Shown: piece after piece, positions 1 to 8,838 of the stretch
Layout of the letters: each line of letters opens with the position of its first letter
Position numbering within the stretch: the stretch's first letter is position 1
NCBI GenBank assembly: GCA_963975425.1
Contig: CAXBGS010000013.1
Location: 124,001-188,000, forward strand
DNA: 64,000 nucleotides
Origin: CAXBGS01 sp963975425
GTDB lineage: Bacteria; Planctomycetota; Planctomycetia; Pirellulales; Pirellulaceae
Reading direction: 5' to 3'
Translations under genes and position numbers: made by a program
The notes under the pieces: model-generated
The model's database searches: none
The model's input: the letters and a program-made list of their open reading frames with translations, nothing else
Told to the model about the DNA's origin: nothing

Positions 1-91
1 GAGTCGCCGAATCCAAAGCCCCTCGGTGATATGGATCCTCGTAGTGATCCAAGACGTGTTCTTCGTAAATGTCTTGTTCGTTGGGCGACAT
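1..91 (-). CDS. SufU/NifU-like Fe-S cluster scaffold protein (partial, 5' end only)
   Basis: Only the first 30 codons are inside the window; the rest lies before base 1. From the ATG at 91 the frame reads M-S-P-N-E-Q-D-I-Y-E-E-H-V-L-D-H-Y-E-D-P and continues HRGALDSAT. The pattern IYxExVLDHYxxPxxxG is the hallmark N-terminus of SufU/IscU-type scaffolds, which assemble Fe-S clusters for transfer to apo-proteins in the cytoplasm. The cluster-binding cysteines would be further downstream and cannot be seen. The start is the first ATG in frame; no clear Shine-Dalgarno precedes it, and the frame stays open further upstream. It is transcribed divergently from the flagellar operon. The family call is by motif recall. 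Confidence 0.7.
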   Translation of the reverse strand, partial: MSPNEQDIYEEHVLDHYEDPYHRGALDSAT

Positions 92-428
92 CAAATATAG
101 CTGGTCGAATGCGTAAGGATGAATTGGGCCGCGACCTTGGAAAGCCGCCCGCTATTTAAGTCTACGCACGTTGTCAAAAATCGGGGAGTCCCCGTCGAGT
201 CAGAATCGAGGAATTGGCTGACCCGGTTCGTGTGCAATTGGGGCAATGGAAAGCGAGTCCCTCGTCCATCACTCGGCGAGAAAAAGGGCCCCAAGACCAC
301 GAAAGCCGCGACTGGGCTTGCCCTGGTTTTCGCTGGCGTGCTAGTGACCAAGGGTACCGTCATCGGGTGTGATTGCGCCGATGCCGGTCAACCCGTCTCA
401 ACACGCTCCGTCTGTGGAGGAATGTTTC
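92..428. other. Intergenic region between divergent sufU-like gene and flagellar operon
   Basis: This 337-base spacer separates two divergent genes and presumably carries both promoters. A plus-strand open frame crosses it, but its product has no recognisable features and overlaps flgF out of frame. I looked for sigma-28 and sigma-54 type flagellar promoter motifs and found no convincing match. The only clear signal is the GGAGG at 416-420 that precedes flgF. Confidence 0.5.
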
Positions 429-1181
429 ATGCCATACGGTGTCTACCTGTCTGCATCGGGTGCTCACGCACAAAGCCACCGCATGAAGGTGCTGAGCAAC
501 AATTTGGCAAACGTCGACACGCCCGGATTCAAGCCTCAAGAGACCATTCTGCAATCGCGTTTCGCACAACTGATCGAAGACGGCGTGGTTCCGGAAGGCG
601 TTGGCGGCGCCGATGACATCGGTGGCGGCGTGACGATCCAAAAAGCGCAGACCGAATTTTCCGTCGGCCCGGTAAAGAAATCTGGTCGTGAAACTGACTT
701 CGCCATCAATGACCCGTCCTCGTTCTTTGTCGTCCAACAAGGCGACCAACAATTATTGACTCGCGCTGGCGATTTTCTATTCAACGCACAAGGACAACTC
801 GTCAATCAGAACGGCAACCTCGTCCTGAATAGCGACGGCGGCGAAATCCGGATTGACGGAAACTTGCCATTCAACGTCGGCCCGGAAGGCCGAATCCAAC
901 AGGGCGGCGCTCAGTGGGAATTGATGCTGGCCAAACCAAAGAATCTGGGGGATCTGTCCCATATCGGTGGCAGCCTCTTCAAACCGCTCGCCGACTTTGA
1001 CCTTGTCCCCAGAGGCGAGCGAAAGGTAGTAGCAGGGATGCTGGAACATTCCGCCGTCAGCCCGACGTCCGCGATGATGGAACTGATCGAAACCTCGCGG
1101 GCGTACGAAGCCAATGTGCGGATGATCCAAAACCAAGACACTGTGATGGGAACTTTGATCGGCCGGATGCTGACGCAGTAA
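429..1181 (+). CDS. flgF: Flagellar basal-body rod protein FlgF-like
   Basis: The 250-residue product is a rod/hook-family protein of the proximal flagellar rod, crossing the periplasm. The N-terminus has the family motif LSNNLANVDTPGFK at about residues 22-35. The C-terminus has the matching helix with SAMMELIETSRAYEANVRMIQ before the end. The ATG at 429 is chosen over an in-frame start at 369 because GGAGG lies at 416-420, eight bases upstream, and because FlgF proteins begin close to this point. It is the first gene of the flagellar operon and is followed by flgG. FlgF and FlgG are paralogues. The first, shorter and more divergent copy is called FlgF by gene order and by length (about 250 residues in many bacteria). 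Confidence 0.85.
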   Translation: MPYGVYLSASGAHAQSHRMKVLSNNLANVDTPGFKPQETILQSRFAQLIEDGVVPEGVGGADDIGGGVTIQKAQTEFSVGPVKKSGRETDFAINDPSSFFVVQQGDQQLLTRAGDFLFNAQGQLVNQNGNLVLNSDGGEIRIDGNLPFNVGPEGRIQQGGAQWELMLAKPKNLGDLSHIGGSLFKPLADFDLVPRGERKVVAGMLEHSAVSPTSAMMELIETSRAYEANVRMIQNQDTVMGTLIGRMLTQ

Positions 1182-1293
1182 CGATTCGCCCAACCCGAAT
1201 CCAAACCTGACGGTCCGTCCGAATCGACCTGCCATTGCCTCGCGAAAATACAGCTAACGCCGAAGCGTACCATTCACCGAAAGGGACGAACAA

Positions 1294-2100
1294 ATGAGTG
1301 TGCAAACCCTTTATACCGCCGCAACCGGCATGGAGGCGATGGAAACCAAGTTGGACGTCATCGCCAACAACCTTGCCAACAGCAACACCACCGGTTTTAA
1401 ACGCGATCGCGCTAACTTCGAAGACCTGCTGTATCGCACAGAAGTCTATCCCGGCGTGCAAGACGCGCAGCAAAACCCCACAGCCGTTGGCACCCAGGTC
1501 GGCCTCGGCGTAAGAGTCACCAGCACGCAAACCGATCATCGCCAGGGAACACTGGAACAGACCGGACGTGATTTTGACATCGCGATTCGTGGCCAAGGAT
1601 TCTTTCGAGTGCTGGACCCATCCACACAAGAAACGATGTACACGCGGGCAGGAAACTTTGACACCAACGCGAACGGCCAATTGGTTGTCGGATCGGCGCA
1701 GGTCGGACGATTGCTTGATCCACCGGTGACGATTCCCGATGACGCGACCGCGGTTGTGATCAACGGCAACGGCGAAGTCATGGTACGTCAGCCGGGCCAG
1801 ACCGAACTTTCCAATCTCGGGCAGCTGCAACTGGCACAATTCATCAATCCCGACGGGTTGCTAAAAGTCGGCGAGAACATGTACTTGGAAACGGATGCTT
1901 CGGGCCCCGAGCAAACGACCAATCCCGGCGAAAACGGTGCCGGCGTCCTGGTCCAAGGAAACTTAGAAGCATCCAACGTCCAGCCCGTTCAAGAGTTAAT
2001 CGACCTGATCACCACGCAACGCGCCTTCGAGCTGAATAGCCAAGCCGTTCAGGCCGGCGATCAGATGATGCAAAACATTTCAAACCTGCGACGATTCTAA
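1294..2100 (+). CDS. flgG: Flagellar distal rod protein FlgG
   Basis: The 268-residue product matches the usual FlgG length of about 260. It opens with SVQTLYTAATGMEAMETKLD and the LANSNTTGFKRDRANFEDL motif. It has the conserved QGFFRVL and YTRAGNFDTNANGQLV segments in the middle. It closes with the family helix around ELIDLITTQRAFELNSQ. FlgG polymerises to form the distal rod that passes through the P and L rings, whose genes lie just downstream. The ATG at 1294 follows an AAAGGGACGAAC stretch that can serve as a ribosome binding site. The gene sits 112 bases after flgF and eight bases before flgA. Confidence 0.93.
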   Translation: MSVQTLYTAATGMEAMETKLDVIANNLANSNTTGFKRDRANFEDLLYRTEVYPGVQDAQQNPTAVGTQVGLGVRVTSTQTDHRQGTLEQTGRDFDIAIRGQGFFRVLDPSTQETMYTRAGNFDTNANGQLVVGSAQVGRLLDPPVTIPDDATAVVINGNGEVMVRQPGQTELSNLGQLQLAQFINPDGLLKVGENMYLETDASGPEQTTNPGENGAGVLVQGNLEASNVQPVQELIDLITTQRAFELNSQAVQAGDQMMQNISNLRRF

Positions 2101-2108
2101 ACTAACGC

Positions 2109-3500
2109 GTGATCGTGCTTCCCCAGCCAAACATTCGCTATCGAATGGCCGCCATCGCACTGGCGGTCGCCGCCTCTGTGGCCATCACCTGTGGCTCGCA
2201 CCAGGGTGCTTGCTGCGCGCAAGACCTGTCGCCCTTTGATTCAAGAAACCAACCGACGCTTGCGGACGACATCAACACGCTTTTCCCACCGCCACCGACG
2301 CAGTCCCCTGGGGCTCGACGTGCCGTTCGCCCGGCACAGATCACGGCGACGACGCGATGGGCCTTTCGCGCACTGGATTCCGTGACCGTTCATTCACCCA
2401 TCGTGCGATTGGGCGACGTGGTGCGCCCCCTCGATCCTGACATGGCCGCTTGGCAGCGTCTGTCGCGGTCACCGATCGCACTGGTTCCCGTCGGCGGCGA
2501 GGTCATGACGATCGACCGCGTTCGACTTAGCGAAGCGATCACGTCGGCGGAAGCCACCGCGCGAGCCATCGATTGGATCGGCGCCCAGCGGATCAAAGTT
2601 CACTACCGTGCGCAAACCGATTCCGAGCGGCAAGCCGAGTTGGCACAAGCTTTCAACGCGCAAGCAAACCCCACTCCATCCGAATCAATCCCGACCTACG
2701 GATTCAACGCACGTGGATCTCTACCACCCGCGGCAGGACGTGCCCGCATCGCCTCGCAAGGTGCCCCATCGAATGTCAGGCAAACGAGCCACTTTGGCGC
2801 GGCCGATCGAATTTTGCTCGATCCCGATCTGCCACCGTTCGATCCCGTCTTGGTCAAACGACTGATCTATTGGATCCAGCTGGCGGTCGATCGCATGTAT
2901 CCACAAATCGGCGATGCCTACGCACTGCACATCGATGACAAACAGGCAGTGCTGCGACAGTTGCAAATCGCGACGGGGATTGATCACGTCGAATTTCAAA
3001 ACAGTTCGGTCGACGAAGGCCACCATCGCTTGCACGTCACCGGACGCAGCACCGGGGGGCCGATCCAAGCCGAAATTGACATTTCGCTCGCAGCACATCC
3101 GGTTGCAATTGTTCCCAAAGACAGCTTTCGTCGGGGACATCGTTTGCAAAGCGATGAATTAGCCACGCGTCCGATCCCTGAAAAGGAATGGGACGACCGT
3201 TACATCACCGATCGCAACGAATTGATCGGCATGGAGGCCAAGACGACACTTCGCGAAAACGTTCCGATCACGCGAGATTCCATCGGCATGCCGATCCTGA
3301 TTCGTCGCGGCGATCGCGTGGAAGTCCGCGTGATGGGCGGTGGCATCAGCGTGACCACCAATGGCAAAGCGCTCGAAGAAGGTTCGGAGTCCGATTTGAT
3401 CGAAATCGAAACGCTCGAACCCAGGAAGCGGTTGGTCGCCCGCGTCGCCGGCCCGGGAATTGTCGAAATCGTGACGCGCCCACCCCGAGTCGAATCATGA
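2109..3500 (+). CDS. flgA: Flagellar P-ring assembly chaperone FlgA (long form)
   Basis: The 463-residue product is about twice the length of enterobacterial FlgA. A signal-peptide-like hydrophobic stretch occupies about residues 13-32. The long middle contains a region of about 100 residues I cannot assign. The last 130 residues match the SAF/ChapFlgA domain: VAIVPKDSFRRGHRLQSDEL, then the arm with LRENVPITRDSIGMP and IRRGDRVEVRV. FlgA is a periplasmic chaperone for P-ring protein FlgI, encoded two genes downstream. The GTG at 2109 is the only start upstream of the signal peptide. Its stop overlaps the flgH start as ATGA, suggesting translational coupling. Confidence 0.85.
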   Translation: MIVLPQPNIRYRMAAIALAVAASVAITCGSHQGACCAQDLSPFDSRNQPTLADDINTLFPPPPTQSPGARRAVRPAQITATTRWAFRALDSVTVHSPIVRLGDVVRPLDPDMAAWQRLSRSPIALVPVGGEVMTIDRVRLSEAITSAEATARAIDWIGAQRIKVHYRAQTDSERQAELAQAFNAQANPTPSESIPTYGFNARGSLPPAAGRARIASQGAPSNVRQTSHFGAADRILLDPDLPPFDPVLVKRLIYWIQLAVDRMYPQIGDAYALHIDDKQAVLRQLQIATGIDHVEFQNSSVDEGHHRLHVTGRSTGGPIQAEIDISLAAHPVAIVPKDSFRRGHRLQSDELATRPIPEKEWDDRYITDRNELIGMEAKTTLRENVPITRDSIGMPILIRRGDRVEVRVMGGGISVTTNGKALEEGSESDLIEIETLEPRKRLVARVAGPGIVEIVTRPPRVES

Positions 3501-4294
3501 ATCTGAACCGGAACCACCTCCTAACACTAGCGACGTTCGGTCTGATCATCGCAGCCATCGACCATCCGCCCGTCGCGGCACAAAACAGTTCGTTGCTGTA
3601 CGACGCGCCGCCACTGGCTCGCGCGATCCAACCCCCATTCCCCGGCTCGAAGTCGCAATTGCCTGCCAGTGCTGGCAGCGATGCAAACTCCGTCAACGTC
3701 GCCCCGATCCCTGCGGGAATCACTGGCGGCGACCCTCGTGTGATGCTTAACGGAGCCAGCTGGACCTACCAGCCTGCCGCGCCGGTTCGCATCTTTCGCG
3801 AGAACGACATCGTCACGATCCGTGTTGATGAAGTCACGCGGATGATGGCAGAAGGCGAATCGGAAAGCCGCAAACAAACACTGTTCGAAGCGGTCTTGAG
3901 CGACTGGATCAGCTTGAGCGATTTTCGTCTTCGCCCGGATGCGCAGGCCGCCGGTGACCCGTCGGTCGCAGGCGAATCCAATAGCCGATTCCGCAGCGAA
4001 TCTTCGGTCGAGTCACGCGAGTCGATGTCATTCAATATCGCCGCGACCATCGTCGACATTCGCCCCAACGGAAGTCTCGTGTTGGAAGCGCGAAAGAACA
4101 TTCGCGTCAACGACAACCTCTGGGAAACGGCGCTGACCGGCATCTGCCGGCCCGAAGACATCGCGCCGGATAACGTCGTGCTCAGTCGCGACTTGATCGA
4201 TTTAGAAATACTCAAAGAGGATCGCGGCCATCTGCGCGATGGCTACAAACGCGGCTGGTTCTCCCGTTGGTTCGATCGTGTTCAACCGTTTTAG
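3497..4294 (+). CDS. flgH: Flagellar L-ring protein FlgH
   Basis: The 265-residue product begins at ATG 3497, overlapping the flgA stop by four bases. It carries a cleavable signal peptide ending near PPVAAQ at residues 24-29. The FlgH signature region reads FRENDIVTIRVDEVTRMMAEGESESRKQTL. The C-terminal part has NIAATIVDIRPNGSLVLEARKNI and the closing IDLEIL block, as in other L-ring subunits. FlgH forms the outer-membrane bushing of the rod. The odd point is that no lipobox cysteine follows the signal peptide, whereas proteobacterial FlgH is an outer-membrane lipoprotein. An upstream in-frame extension to 3188 is open but overlaps flgA entirely and is rejected. Confidence 0.88.
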   Translation: MNLNRNHLLTLATFGLIIAAIDHPPVAAQNSSLLYDAPPLARAIQPPFPGSKSQLPASAGSDANSVNVAPIPAGITGGDPRVMLNGASWTYQPAAPVRIFRENDIVTIRVDEVTRMMAEGESESRKQTLFEAVLSDWISLSDFRLRPDAQAAGDPSVAGESNSRFRSESSVESRESMSFNIAATIVDIRPNGSLVLEARKNIRVNDNLWETALTGICRPEDIAPDNVVLSRDLIDLEILKEDRGHLRDGYKRGWFSRWFDRVQPF

Positions 4295-4317
4295 CCTGAA
4301 CCGAAAAGAGTGTTAGT

Positions 4318-5457
4318 GTGACGCCAAGTACTGTCTCAATCCGAACCCAAAACCGACGACTCACATGGATGCGCGCTTCCGTGGTGATCGTCGCACTGGC
4401 CGTCGCAATGCCGTCGACCACCATCGCGGCGGGAACCAAAATCAAGGACCTGTGTCGACTCAAAGGCCAGGAAACGAACACGCTGCAGGGCTTGGGGCTT
4501 GTTGTCGGACTCAAGGGTACCGGCGATTCGGACGCGGCCCCGACCGCGCGTGCACTGGCCCGCATGATGCAACTGATGGGCGGTCCAATGTCGACCGACC
4601 GAACGGGTATCTTGGATTTGAACGATGTCGCCGGCGCAAAAAACGTCGCCATGGTTTTTGTTACCGCCAAAATCCCGACGACGGGATCACAGTCCGGTGA
4701 TCTGTTGGACGTGACTGTCAGTGCGATCAATGCCAAAAGTCTCGAGGGCGGCACCTTGATGCTGACGCCGATGCTGGGACCTCGCAGCGATAACCCGACC
4801 GTCTACGCAATGGCTCAGGGCGCACTTCGAGTTCCCCTGGATGGTCCACCGACCAGCGCCGTGATCCAAGGCGGTGCGAAGATGGAAATGAATGTCGAAG
4901 CCGCGTTTGAAAAAGACGGCAAAATCACGCTTATTCTCGATCGCGATTTTGCCAGTTTTGACGCCGCGCAACGGATCGAAGATCAAATCACAGGATTCTC
5001 GTCGCTAACGGTCGGCGATACTAGCGCTTACGGAAACGAATCGCGTTCATCGATGATCCGGGCCCGCGCGATCGACCAAGTTCACATCGAAGTGGATATC
5101 CCCGAGGTGTATCGCCAAAACCCGGTGAAGTTTATTTCGTTGTTGATGAACATCCAGATCCTGCTGTCCAGCAATTCGTCACGCGTGGTCATCAACGAAA
5201 AGGAAGGCGTGGTCGTGATCGGCAAGGATGTCGAAATCGCACCGGTCCTGGTCACCCACCGCAATCTGCGAATCGAAGCTGGCGGAGTCGGCGGGTTTGT
5301 CGAAGTCGGCGACGAATCTGACGAAGTAGCCAACGCAAAATTAAAGAGCCTTGCCGATGCCTTGAACGCGCTGGACGTTCCGACGGACGATCTAATCGCG
5401 ATCATCAAAACTCTGAAACGAAAAGGGGACTTGTTCGGCGAAGTAGTTTTTCAGTAG
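4318..5457 (+). CDS. flgI: Flagellar P-ring protein FlgI
   Basis: The 379-residue product is the typical FlgI length. A GTG start at 4318 gives an export signal with hydrophobic core VVIVALAVAMPSTTIAAGT. The mature protein opens with the classic FlgI sequence IKDLCRLKGQETNTLQGLGLVVGLKGTGD. Other conserved parts are DVTVSAINAKSLEGGTL, PEVYRQNPVKFISLLMNIQI and VVINEKEGVVVIG. FlgI forms the periplasmic ring around the rod and depends on FlgA for assembly. It lies 23 bases after flgH in the same operon. Confidence 0.95.
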   Translation: MTPSTVSIRTQNRRLTWMRASVVIVALAVAMPSTTIAAGTKIKDLCRLKGQETNTLQGLGLVVGLKGTGDSDAAPTARALARMMQLMGGPMSTDRTGILDLNDVAGAKNVAMVFVTAKIPTTGSQSGDLLDVTVSAINAKSLEGGTLMLTPMLGPRSDNPTVYAMAQGALRVPLDGPPTSAVIQGGAKMEMNVEAAFEKDGKITLILDRDFASFDAAQRIEDQITGFSSLTVGDTSAYGNESRSSMIRARAIDQVHIEVDIPEVYRQNPVKFISLLMNIQILLSSNSSRVVINEKEGVVVIGKDVEIAPVLVTHRNLRIEAGGVGGFVEVGDESDEVANAKLKSLADALNALDVPTDDLIAIIKTLKRKGDLFGEVVFQ

Positions 5458-5558
5458 TCCTGAGACTTCCAACCGCGACAACAGCCAACTGCGTTTTCTG
5501 TGAGGCGCAACGAGGCTGGATATCGCACCGCAACGAAACGTTTTTCGGAAACGCAACC

Positions 5559-5894
5559 ATGGACATCGGCCCACTCTCGTCTGCATCGCCGCTTCCCTTA
5601 CCAAAGTCCGATTCACCCGCACCCGACGCATCACTGTTGGATGCGAAATCCGGTCAACCGGATGATGAACTGCAAGAAGCATTCACGGACTTTGTCGGGC
5701 AAACTCTCTTTGGCAGCATGCTGGCATCGATGCGCAAAACGGTTGGCAAGCCGGCGTATATGCACGGCGGACGTACCGAAGAAGTTTTTCAGCAACAGCT
5801 TGATCAAATCATTGTTGAAGACATGACCGAAGCCTCTGCCGATTCGCTAGCCGGGCCGATGTACGACCTCTTCACCATGCAGCGGAGTCGGTAA
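5559..5894 (+). CDS. FlgJ-type rod-binding protein (N-terminal domain only)
   Basis: The 111-residue product matches the rod-binding domain of FlgJ: FTDFVGQTLFGSMLASMRKTVGKPAYMHGGRTEEVFQQQLDQ, then a C-terminal stretch of the YDLF type. Enterobacterial FlgJ is over 300 residues and carries a muramidase domain, which is absent here. Single-domain rod-binding proteins are known from other lineages and act as a scaffold or cap during rod polymerisation. Peptidoglycan opening would need another enzyme, not seen in this window. The ATG at 5559 follows flgI by about 100 bases. The stop TAA overlaps the next start by one base. Confidence 0.8.
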   Translation: MDIGPLSSASPLPLPKSDSPAPDASLLDAKSGQPDDELQEAFTDFVGQTLFGSMLASMRKTVGKPAYMHGGRTEEVFQQQLDQIIVEDMTEASADSLAGPMYDLFTMQRSR

Positions 5895-6460
5895 TGACGG
5901 ATTCTCACAACCACGATATGTCGATCAAAGACACGAATCTCACTGCGGTCAACTTGGACGCCTGGAATGCCAAGGTCCAGTCGTATCTTGATGAACTGCA
6001 AGTGACGACCGAAACGATGGACACGATCTTGGAACAGTACCGGCCCGAGCGAGATACGGCCGATCCGGAGACCATCAATCAATCCACGGCGAGACTTGGC
6101 CAGGCGGTCATCGAGATGGAGCGAATGGTGGCCGCGCGAGAAGTCTTGATGACCGACGCGGATGCGCCGGCGGCCGGTGCCTCGATCTCTGAGAAATTGC
6201 GATCCACCAACGACATCACCAGCCACCGACTTGCGCAACGTTGCGACGCCTTATCGCGTGCGTTAGCAAATTCCCATCAACGCGCCACTTCGTTATTTGT
6301 TTGCCAATTCCATCTCGCCCAGCTATCCGGTGAAATCCTGCATCTGCTGGCCGGTACGCCACCGTCGGGCACCTACGGCCCCGCCGGCGCATCGAGTGAC
6401 GAGGAGGGAAAGGTCAATACCACGACCGGCGGTGGCGGCATCTTCAACGAAGCCGGCTGA
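5894..6460 (+). CDS. FlgN-like flagellar export chaperone (candidate)
   Basis: The 188-residue product is mostly helical. A long amphipathic region covers residues 15-80, followed by another around residues 95-150 with ALSRALANSHQRATSLF. The last 30 residues are glycine-rich and probably disordered. Size, helical content and position as last gene of a rod/ring operon fit FlgN, the chaperone for the hook-associated proteins FlgK and FlgL. I do not recognise a decisive motif, so the name rests mainly on context. The ATG overlaps the preceding TAA by one base, indicating coupling to the rod-binding protein. Confidence 0.55.
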   Translation: MTDSHNHDMSIKDTNLTAVNLDAWNAKVQSYLDELQVTTETMDTILEQYRPERDTADPETINQSTARLGQAVIEMERMVAAREVLMTDADAPAAGASISEKLRSTNDITSHRLAQRCDALSRALANSHQRATSLFVCQFHLAQLSGEILHLLAGTPPSGTYGPAGASSDEEGKVNTTTGGGGIFNEAG

Positions 6461-6709
6461 GCCAAACGGTCATTCCGATCAGCAGAGACCTCACTCAGAG
6501 ACGCCACCCCACGAGGTTTTCAGGCGATAACGAGCCCGTTTTCTTTCGGATGACCGCCAAAAACGGCAATCGCCAATGGGGAACCCGTCATTCTCGGGCC
6601 GCGACACTTACGCACCCGCGGGTTGCGATTACAATGCGAATCAGACTCACTGGTGAGGTTGCGTAATGAGCCAAAGCGCACGCGTTCACCAAATCGCCTG
6701 ATTGCTGGA

Positions 6710-7906
6710 ATGCTCTTTTACCCGACTAACGTGTCCGCCGACTCTTCTCGTTCGCCCATCGATCGACCGACGATTGGAACCGCAGACGCAGCCCGCAGCG
6801 TGGCGGTCGTCGATTTTGACGGCCTTAGTGAGTTGGACAAACAGGTCTGGGAAACCATACGGGCGACACGACCTGAGTTTCGCAGCCCGTTCTTTTCCGT
6901 CGGATTTTCCGCGGCCGTCCATCGGGCCCGTGGAGACGTGGACGTCGCTATTTTGCGAGAGGGCTCGGACCCGATCGGGTATTTTCCGTTTCATCGGATT
7001 CGCAATGTCGCGCTTCCTGTGGGTCGATTCTTCAACGATGCTCACAACATTATCACTCGACGCGAGCATTTGATCGACTGGATGTGGTTCTTAAAACAAT
7101 GTGACCTGAAAGCGTTCGACTTTCACGCGATGCCCGGAACCAGCCAAGCGGTGCTCGACGAGCATAGCCACGGAACGATCGATTCGTTCGCGGCGGACAT
7201 TGGAGACGACTCGATCGCTTACTTGAACCGATTGCGCAAGAGTCATCGCACGATCGCACGCCAACCTCAAAAGACTCGCAAGATGCAGCGCGAGATCGGC
7301 CCCGTGCGATTGGAATTTGACTGCCGCGATCCCGAACTGTTGGACCTGACCATCGGTTGGAAGCGACAACAGTATCGCCGCACACACATTCTGGATTTAT
7401 TTGGTCCCAATTGGACACGACGCCTAGTTACCGAACTGCATCGTGCCGACGACGAATCGCAACACGATGAAACGACTCACGATGACCGTGATGACACAAC
7501 GATGCGGGGTCTGCTATCGGTCTTATGGGCAGGTGATCAGGTCGTTGCCGCCCATTTCGGGATTCGCGAAGGCGACTTGATTCACTATTGGTTCCCTGCG
7601 TTCAACGCAAAGTATGCGCGATACTCGCCGGGTACGGCTCTGTACTGTGCGATGATCGAATCAGCCACCGAAAAAGGTGTTCGATGCATTGACATGGGGT
7701 ACGGTGAGCAGCCCTATAAGTTGAAACAAACCGATGCCGTTACCAGCGTCGCGTTCGGATGCCTTTCCCGTAGTCGACTGCACGGTTGGTGGCGAAGTGC
7801 GGAAACGAAAGCGATTTCGATGGTCAAGCGTATGCCGATGAAAGAACCGATCAAACGCGTTTGGCGACGCGTGCAACCGCAAGCGGGAATCTCAAAAATC
7901 CGCTAG
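6710..7906 (+). CDS. GNAT-fold acyltransferase, CelD/BcsL-like
   Basis: The product is about 398 residues. Its C-terminal half has the pattern of the GNAT-fold CelD/BcsL group (Acetyltransf_6): RKSHRTIARQPQKTRK, then LLSVLWAGDQVVAAHFGIREG, then IHYWFPAFNAKYARYSPGTALYCAMIE, then CIDMGYGEQPYK. These proteins transfer acyl groups and often occur with polysaccharide export loci. Here no glycosyltransferase is adjacent, so the substrate is unknown. The ATG at 6710 is chosen; a TTG at 6623 would add 29 basic residues without recognisable features. The gene stands alone, 250 bases after the flagellar operon. Confidence 0.7.
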   Translation: MLFYPTNVSADSSRSPIDRPTIGTADAARSVAVVDFDGLSELDKQVWETIRATRPEFRSPFFSVGFSAAVHRARGDVDVAILREGSDPIGYFPFHRIRNVALPVGRFFNDAHNIITRREHLIDWMWFLKQCDLKAFDFHAMPGTSQAVLDEHSHGTIDSFAADIGDDSIAYLNRLRKSHRTIARQPQKTRKMQREIGPVRLEFDCRDPELLDLTIGWKRQQYRRTHILDLFGPNWTRRLVTELHRADDESQHDETTHDDRDDTTMRGLLSVLWAGDQVVAAHFGIREGDLIHYWFPAFNAKYARYSPGTALYCAMIESATEKGVRCIDMGYGEQPYKLKQTDAVTSVAFGCLSRSRLHGWWRSAETKAISMVKRMPMKEPIKRVWRRVQPQAGISKIR

Positions 7907-8159
7907 CCATCGCCTGCTTTGCCGGTAGTGCCCTTTTATGGCGGTTGCAACATTCCTTGCCGGTTGCACCACCTGTAATGAATGCACGAGGCCTGTCGTG
8001 TGAACCGTCAAGGTTTTCGCACGGCGCAGGTCCGGAATCGATCCTGATAGGGAACCTGAATCTCGGTGTGTTGGATTTGGCACATTTGTGATCGCGACCG
8101 ATACAAAAGATCAGGCGAACACGGATGTTCCATCACTCTCTTCGATCTCTGTCTAAAAT

Positions 8160-8501
8160 ATGCATTACCGATTCCTGGTTCTCGTGACCCGGATTTCGCT
8201 GCTCTTGCTTGTCTTTGAAGTCACGCTCACCGCGCAGACTTCCCCCAGCGACTTGCAAGTCGGTGATTTAGTATCCACGAGAACTGATTGGCCCGCTGAA
8301 AACCCGGCTGTCTCGCGTTCCCACAACGCCTACGCCGCGCCAATCCATGCCCCCAGCCGTGACGACGATGCCTGCGATGCAATTCCTTCGCTGCACCGTT
8401 CGCCATGCCACGCCAAACACGACACAAATTTGATGCAACACATTCGTGGCGCGATCAAGGCGGCAAAGACACGAATCGAAAGCGTCTTGCTAAGTACCTG
8501 A
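8160..8501 (+). CDS. Small secreted hypothetical protein (uncertain)
   Basis: This 113-residue open frame begins with a good signal-peptide pattern: MHYR followed by a hydrophobic core and a likely cleavage near TLTA/Q at residues 23-26. The remainder is hydrophilic, with four cysteines or histidine-rich spots (DDDACDA, SPCHAKH). No family is recognised. No Shine-Dalgarno stands out. It lies in a 930-base stretch that otherwise lacks genes, so the signal peptide is the main argument that it is real. Confidence 0.4.
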   Translation: MHYRFLVLVTRISLLLLVFEVTLTAQTSPSDLQVGDLVSTRTDWPAENPAVSRSHNAYAAPIHAPSRDDDACDAIPSLHRSPCHAKHDTNLMQHIRGAIKAAKTRIESVLLST

Positions 8502-8838
8502 TTTCCTGAATCGATAATACTGCGTTGAGAGAAACGGCTGGGGCAACCCAAAACCGCGGGGGCCAGGATCCACTGGCGCGTGGAATTCGAGCCCTGGATA
8601 CTTTGCCGCAATTAGCGAGCCGGCGCTCTGGCTAGAAGCCGTGGCAACGAAGCACTCAGCCACCATCGCCGTGGCATGTCTCCACTTGGGTGAATTTTGC
8701 GACGTGATTTGCCGGCCGTTTGCCGGACATTTCCCGGCGACCAATGGCAACGACCCTGCGACCTGCCGATCGTGTAAAGTAACAGAGGTCCGGGCATTCG
8801 ATCGCCTGTGTTGTCTCGTTCACGATCAATGTGCATTG
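8502..8838. other. Intergenic region, nothing recognised
   Basis: This stretch precedes the conserved hypothetical at 8839. An in-frame upstream extension of that gene to 8641 is open, but the extra residues are cysteine-rich and look random. No repeat, terminator or RNA gene was seen. Confidence 0.4.

Noticed and set aside
92..428. Flagellar sigma-28 or sigma-54 promoter upstream of flgF
   Set aside because: No hexamer or -24/-12 pair with acceptable spacing was found.
119..616. Open frame of 165 codons overlapping flgF on the same strand
   Set aside because: Arg-rich C-terminus, no motifs and out of frame with flgF, which has a clear ribosome binding site and conserved sequence.
1057..1839. 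Long minus-strand open frame across flgF and flgG
   Set aside because: Antisense shadow of two well-supported flagellar genes, with no family features of its own.
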